From Lachnospira sp. (GTDB taxonomy: Bacteria > Bacillota > Clostridia > Lachnospirales > Lachnospiraceae), in NCBI GenBank assembly GCA_017621205.1, contig JAGATQ010000011.1, positions 1 through 64,000 on the forward strand: a DNA stretch of 64,000 nucleotides, given 5' to 3'. The notes below the pieces were generated by a model. It was not told the origin of the DNA, did not search any database, and saw only the letters and a program-made list of their open reading frames with translations. Shown one piece after another: positions 63,729 to 64,000 of this stretch (position 1 is the first letter of the stretch; each line of letters opens with the position of its first letter). The position numbers and the translations under genes were made by a program.

Positions 63729-64000
63729 TATAAAACGGTCCCCCTGTTCTCATTTGCTTCGTCTCCAAATTGCTTGGTTGCAATGGTAAGCACAAAGATG
63801 ATAAGCAGCAGTACAATGGATATCATGGAACCATTGTGCCAGTCGTAGGCACTAAAATAGCTGCTAATCAGGCTGCCCATAATATAAGTACTGTTATACA
63901 TCATATCCAACACTACATAATTTGTCATAGCAGGAAGAAAAACCATAGTAATGCCACTTAGTATACCCGGAACAGACAGGGGCAGTGTTACCTTAAGAAA
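63728..64000 (-). CDS. potB: Spermidine/putrescine ABC transporter permease, partial (5' end beyond the window)
   Basis: The last ~90 codons of a PotB-type permease, open to base 64000. The visible part begins in the EAA-loop region (FLKVTLPLSVPGILSGITMV) and ends with the last membrane helix (ISIVLLLIIFVLTIATKQF). The ATPase (potA) would be expected further right. The ATG at 63946 is internal, not the start. Confidence 0.88.
   Translation of the reverse strand, partial: FLKVTLPLSVPGILSGITMVFLPAMTNYVVLDMMYNSTYIMGSLISSYFSAYDWHNGSMISIVLLLIIFVLTIATKQFGDEANENRGTVL

Overview
The window looks like chromosomal DNA of a gut Lachnospiraceae (Clostridia). The reasons are moderate-to-low GC, strong AGGAGG ribosome-binding sites, a CIRCE heat-shock operator, an archaeal-type ProRS, a CotS-like protein hinting at a spore-former lineage, a ROK/GH1/GH94 cellodextrin gene set, and several exported proteins with very Lys/Tyr-rich C-termini. 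The species assignment is an inference. I saw no tRNA, rRNA, CRISPR array, prophage or intact transposase.

Layout. 0-8 kb (mostly minus strand): a cellobiose phosphorylase interrupted by an in-frame TAG, an exported FN3/cysteine-peptidase-like protein, aldose 1-epimerase, a DUF1002 protein, a small heat-shock protein under CIRCE, and an XRE regulator. 8-23 kb (plus strand): ornithine carbamoyltransferase, RluA-type pseudouridine synthase, ProRS, an FN3 secreted protein, a membrane protein, CCA-adding enzyme, a second Lys-rich exported protein, a degenerate CotS-like kinase, a PEGA lipoprotein, alpha-phosphoglucomutase and an ABC exporter. 24-32 kb: a tight operon of an acidic/Gly-rich membrane protein, a GtrA-YfhO fusion, a hybrid histidine kinase and an RNA-methylase-like protein. 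32-44 kb: subtilase, DUF624 protein, MutY, Hsp33, SGNH hydrolase, histidine phosphatase, GNAT and ClpB. This stretch also holds three unrelated long palindromic (MITE-like) elements. 44-50 kb: ferritin-like protein, autoregulated MarR, truncated PNPOx fragment, ROK kinase with GH1 6-phospho-beta-glucosidase, DUF4190 protein and a frameshifted MFS transporter. 50-54 kb: DUF2798 protein, a probable type I toxin-antitoxin locus, an AT-rich orphan gene, DUF2752 protein and class II FBP aldolase. 54-64 kb: a 1984-residue repeat-built surface protein, diaminopimelate decarboxylase and the start of a spermidine/putrescine ABC operon (potB-potC-potD order on the minus strand) running off the right edge.

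How the genes work together. GH94 phosphorylase plus phosphoglucomutase, and separately ROK kinase plus GH1, form two alternative routes for intracellular cellobiose/beta-glucosides. The first is broken here unless the stop is read through or is an assembly error. Hsp20, Hsp33 and ClpB form a protein-quality set.

Most unusual signals: the toxin-antitoxin locus with two convergent promoters and a shared bidirectional terminator; the structured palindromic elements at 37.88-38.11, 39.23-39.39 and 40.78-40.93 kb; a 22-bp perfect palindrome sitting on the marR promoter; three TGTCGAA boxes at 11-bp phasing; and two disrupted genes (GH94 and MFS) whose single-base lesions should be checked against raw reads.
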